DNA from: Palsa-883 sp035486355
Lineage (GTDB): Bacteria; Pseudomonadota; Alphaproteobacteria; Acetobacterales; Acetobacteraceae
Assembly (NCBI GenBank): GCA_035486355.1
Contig: DATHNE010000211.1
Span: 1 to 64,000 of the forward strand
Direction of reading: 5' to 3'
Length of the DNA: 64,000 nt
Part shown: piece after piece, positions 62,844 through 64,000 of the stretch
Layout: every line of letters begins with the position of its first letter
Position numbering within the stretch: the first letter of the stretch is position 1
Made by a program: the position numbers and the translations under genes
The notes under the pieces: generated by a model
What the model was told of the DNA's origin: nothing
The model's input: the letters and a program-made list of their open reading frames with translations, nothing else
Database searches by the model: none

Positions 62844-63014
62844 GGCGCATTGATCGCGGCGGGTTGACCCGAGTAACCTAGCGCCTGACTTGAGACTACC
62901 GGGACCCGCGTGCCGACCGCCGTTGATTCCGAACGACACGATTAAACTCGGGCCAACGGCCGGGGCTGAACACGCCATCACGCTCCACACCCATCAGGGA
63001 AGCAGGGAGAGAAG

Positions 63015-64000
63015 ATGTTCACGCAAATCGTCGATCCGGTAGGTAATCTCGGCCTGACCTGCCTGGTGGCTCTGATCCCCGTGGTGCTGTTGCTGCTGCT
63101 GCTCGCGGTGTTCCGTATGTCGGCGTGGCTGGCGGTGCTGATCGGGTCCATCGTCACCTTCGTATTGGCCGCCTGGGTCTGGCAGATGCCGCTCGACACC
63201 GGTGCACGCGCCTACGTCTACGGGTCGGCAACCGGCGTGTGGAACGTCGATTGGATCACCTTTTGGGGCCTGATCCTGTTCAATACCCTGAATATCAGCG
63301 GCGTGTTCGAGAGCTTCCGCCGCTGGCTGGTGTCACAGGGCACGCTCGACATTCGCGTGCAGACGATGCTGTTCGCCTGGGCTTTCGGTGCGCTGCTCGA
63401 AGGGCTGGTGGGCTTTGGCTATCCTTGGGCCGTGGTCGCGCCGATCCTGATCTCGCTCGGGTTGTCGGACCTGGACGCGATCCGCGTCGCCGCGATCGCC
63501 AACAACGCGCCGGTGTCCTATGGCGCGCTGGGTGCGCCGATCATCGCGCTGGCCGCGGTGACCGGCTATCCGCTGTTGGCCCTGTCTGGCTCAGTCGGAA
63601 CGGTCGTCGCGGTGCTGGCGCTGTTGCCGCCCTGGGTGCTGATCTATCTTGTTGCGGGGAGGGAAGGGTTCCGCGACGGCTGGCCGCTGGCGATCGTGGG
63701 ATCGTTGGGCTACGTGCTGGGACAGTGGCCGGTGGCCTTCTTCTTCGGCCCCTATCTGCCGGATATCACCGGGTCCATCGTTTGCTTCTGTGCGCTGCTG
63801 CTGCTGCTGAAGGTCTGGCGGCCGGCGCGTATCCTGGGCCATGGCGGCACGCCGGTGAGCGCGGCGCAGCTGGAAGCGGCCGAGACCAGTGACCATGGGC
63901 TGACCACCGGCGAGGTGGTGCTGTCCTGGATGCCGTTCGCGGTGCTGGTAGTGGTGGTCGCGGCCTGGACCGGGCCATGGTCCAACTTGCCGGCGGTTGG
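63015..64000 (+). CDS. L-lactate permease family transporter (partial, runs off the end)
   Basis: The first 328 residues of an LctP/LldP-family permease; the 3' end lies outside the window. The protein is very hydrophobic with many helices (LVALIPVVLLLLLLAVFRM at the start). Family blocks are GALLEGLVGFGYPWAVVAPI near residue 120 and RVAAIANNAPVSYGALGAPI near 160. It imports lactate, or glycolate, with protons. GAGAGAAG precedes ATG 63015. No lactate dehydrogenase gene is visible yet; an FNR-type box lies upstream. Confidence 0.9.
   Translation, partial: MFTQIVDPVGNLGLTCLVALIPVVLLLLLLAVFRMSAWLAVLIGSIVTFVLAAWVWQMPLDTGARAYVYGSATGVWNVDWITFWGLILFNTLNISGVFESFRRWLVSQGTLDIRVQTMLFAWAFGALLEGLVGFGYPWAVVAPILISLGLSDLDAIRVAAIANNAPVSYGALGAPIIALAAVTGYPLLALSGSVGTVVAVLALLPPWVLIYLVAGREGFRDGWPLAIVGSLGYVLGQWPVAFFFGPYLPDITGSIVCFCALLLLLKVWRPARILGHGGTPVSAAQLEAAETSDHGLTTGEVVLSWMPFAVLVVVVAAWTGPWSNLPAV

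Overview
This is a GC-rich, densely coded chromosomal window from an alphaproteobacterium. The order ftsH-folP-glmM-thiD, the zapA-6S RNA-fau cluster, a NadQ-type NAD regulator and many small catabolic islands suggest Rhodospirillales, most likely Acetobacteraceae. The genus cannot be fixed from the sequence alone. I see no tRNA, rRNA, CRISPR array, intact insertion sequence or prophage.

Layout. 1-4.5 kb holds housekeeping genes: the ftsH 3' end, folP, a HAD phosphatase, glmM and thiD. 4.5-12 kb is a catabolic island with a three-gene molybdenum hydroxylase (the [2Fe-2S] subunit is fused to a CoxG-like domain), a Rieske dioxygenase alpha/beta pair, an ABM-fold protein and a class II aldolase. 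12-15.3 kb carries a mug-type DNA glycosylase, an SDR, a flavin-split-barrel protein and an HdeD-like membrane protein. 15.3-19.9 kb is an NAD module: nadA-nadC, an MFS transporter and the regulator nadQ, with two tandem ATGCTC-N5-GAGCAT palindromes in front of nadA. 19.9-26 kb has two polysaccharide deacetylases, a decayed stretch, a truncated GNAT gene, argB and a broken PAS-GGDEF gene. 26-29.4 kb is dapD-dapE plus two membrane paralogues. 29.4-40.5 kb is mixed catabolism: an aldose epimerase, an LhgO-like oxidase, a GGT-like hydrolase, a large alpha/beta hydrolase, a cysteine-free Asp/Glu-racemase-like protein, an FAD monooxygenase, hutF and an orphan solute-binding protein. 40.5-45 kb is a three-subunit molybdenum enzyme resembling SoeABC. 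45-49.4 kb holds a hydroxyacid dehydrogenase, an SDR, a MaoC-like protein, an enoyl-CoA hydratase and cysK. 49.6-50.3 kb is a decayed hemN/2OG-oxygenase chimera that keeps an FNR-type box. 50.4-57 kb is housekeeping again (thiE, a class I aldolase, zapA, 6S RNA, fau, a YmdB-like phosphodiesterase, a diguanylate cyclase, yebC). 57-64 kb has a PP2C/Ser-Thr-kinase fusion, an amt gene with a sigma-54 promoter, a decayed TPR/glycosyltransferase gene, ruvC, and the start of a lactate permease behind an FNR-type box.

How it fits together. The clearest regulatory circuit is NadQ acting on nadAC. The amt promoter and the FNR-type boxes point to nitrogen and oxygen control at the right-hand end. Several palindromic repeat families lie in the gaps between genes, and at least three genes are decaying.
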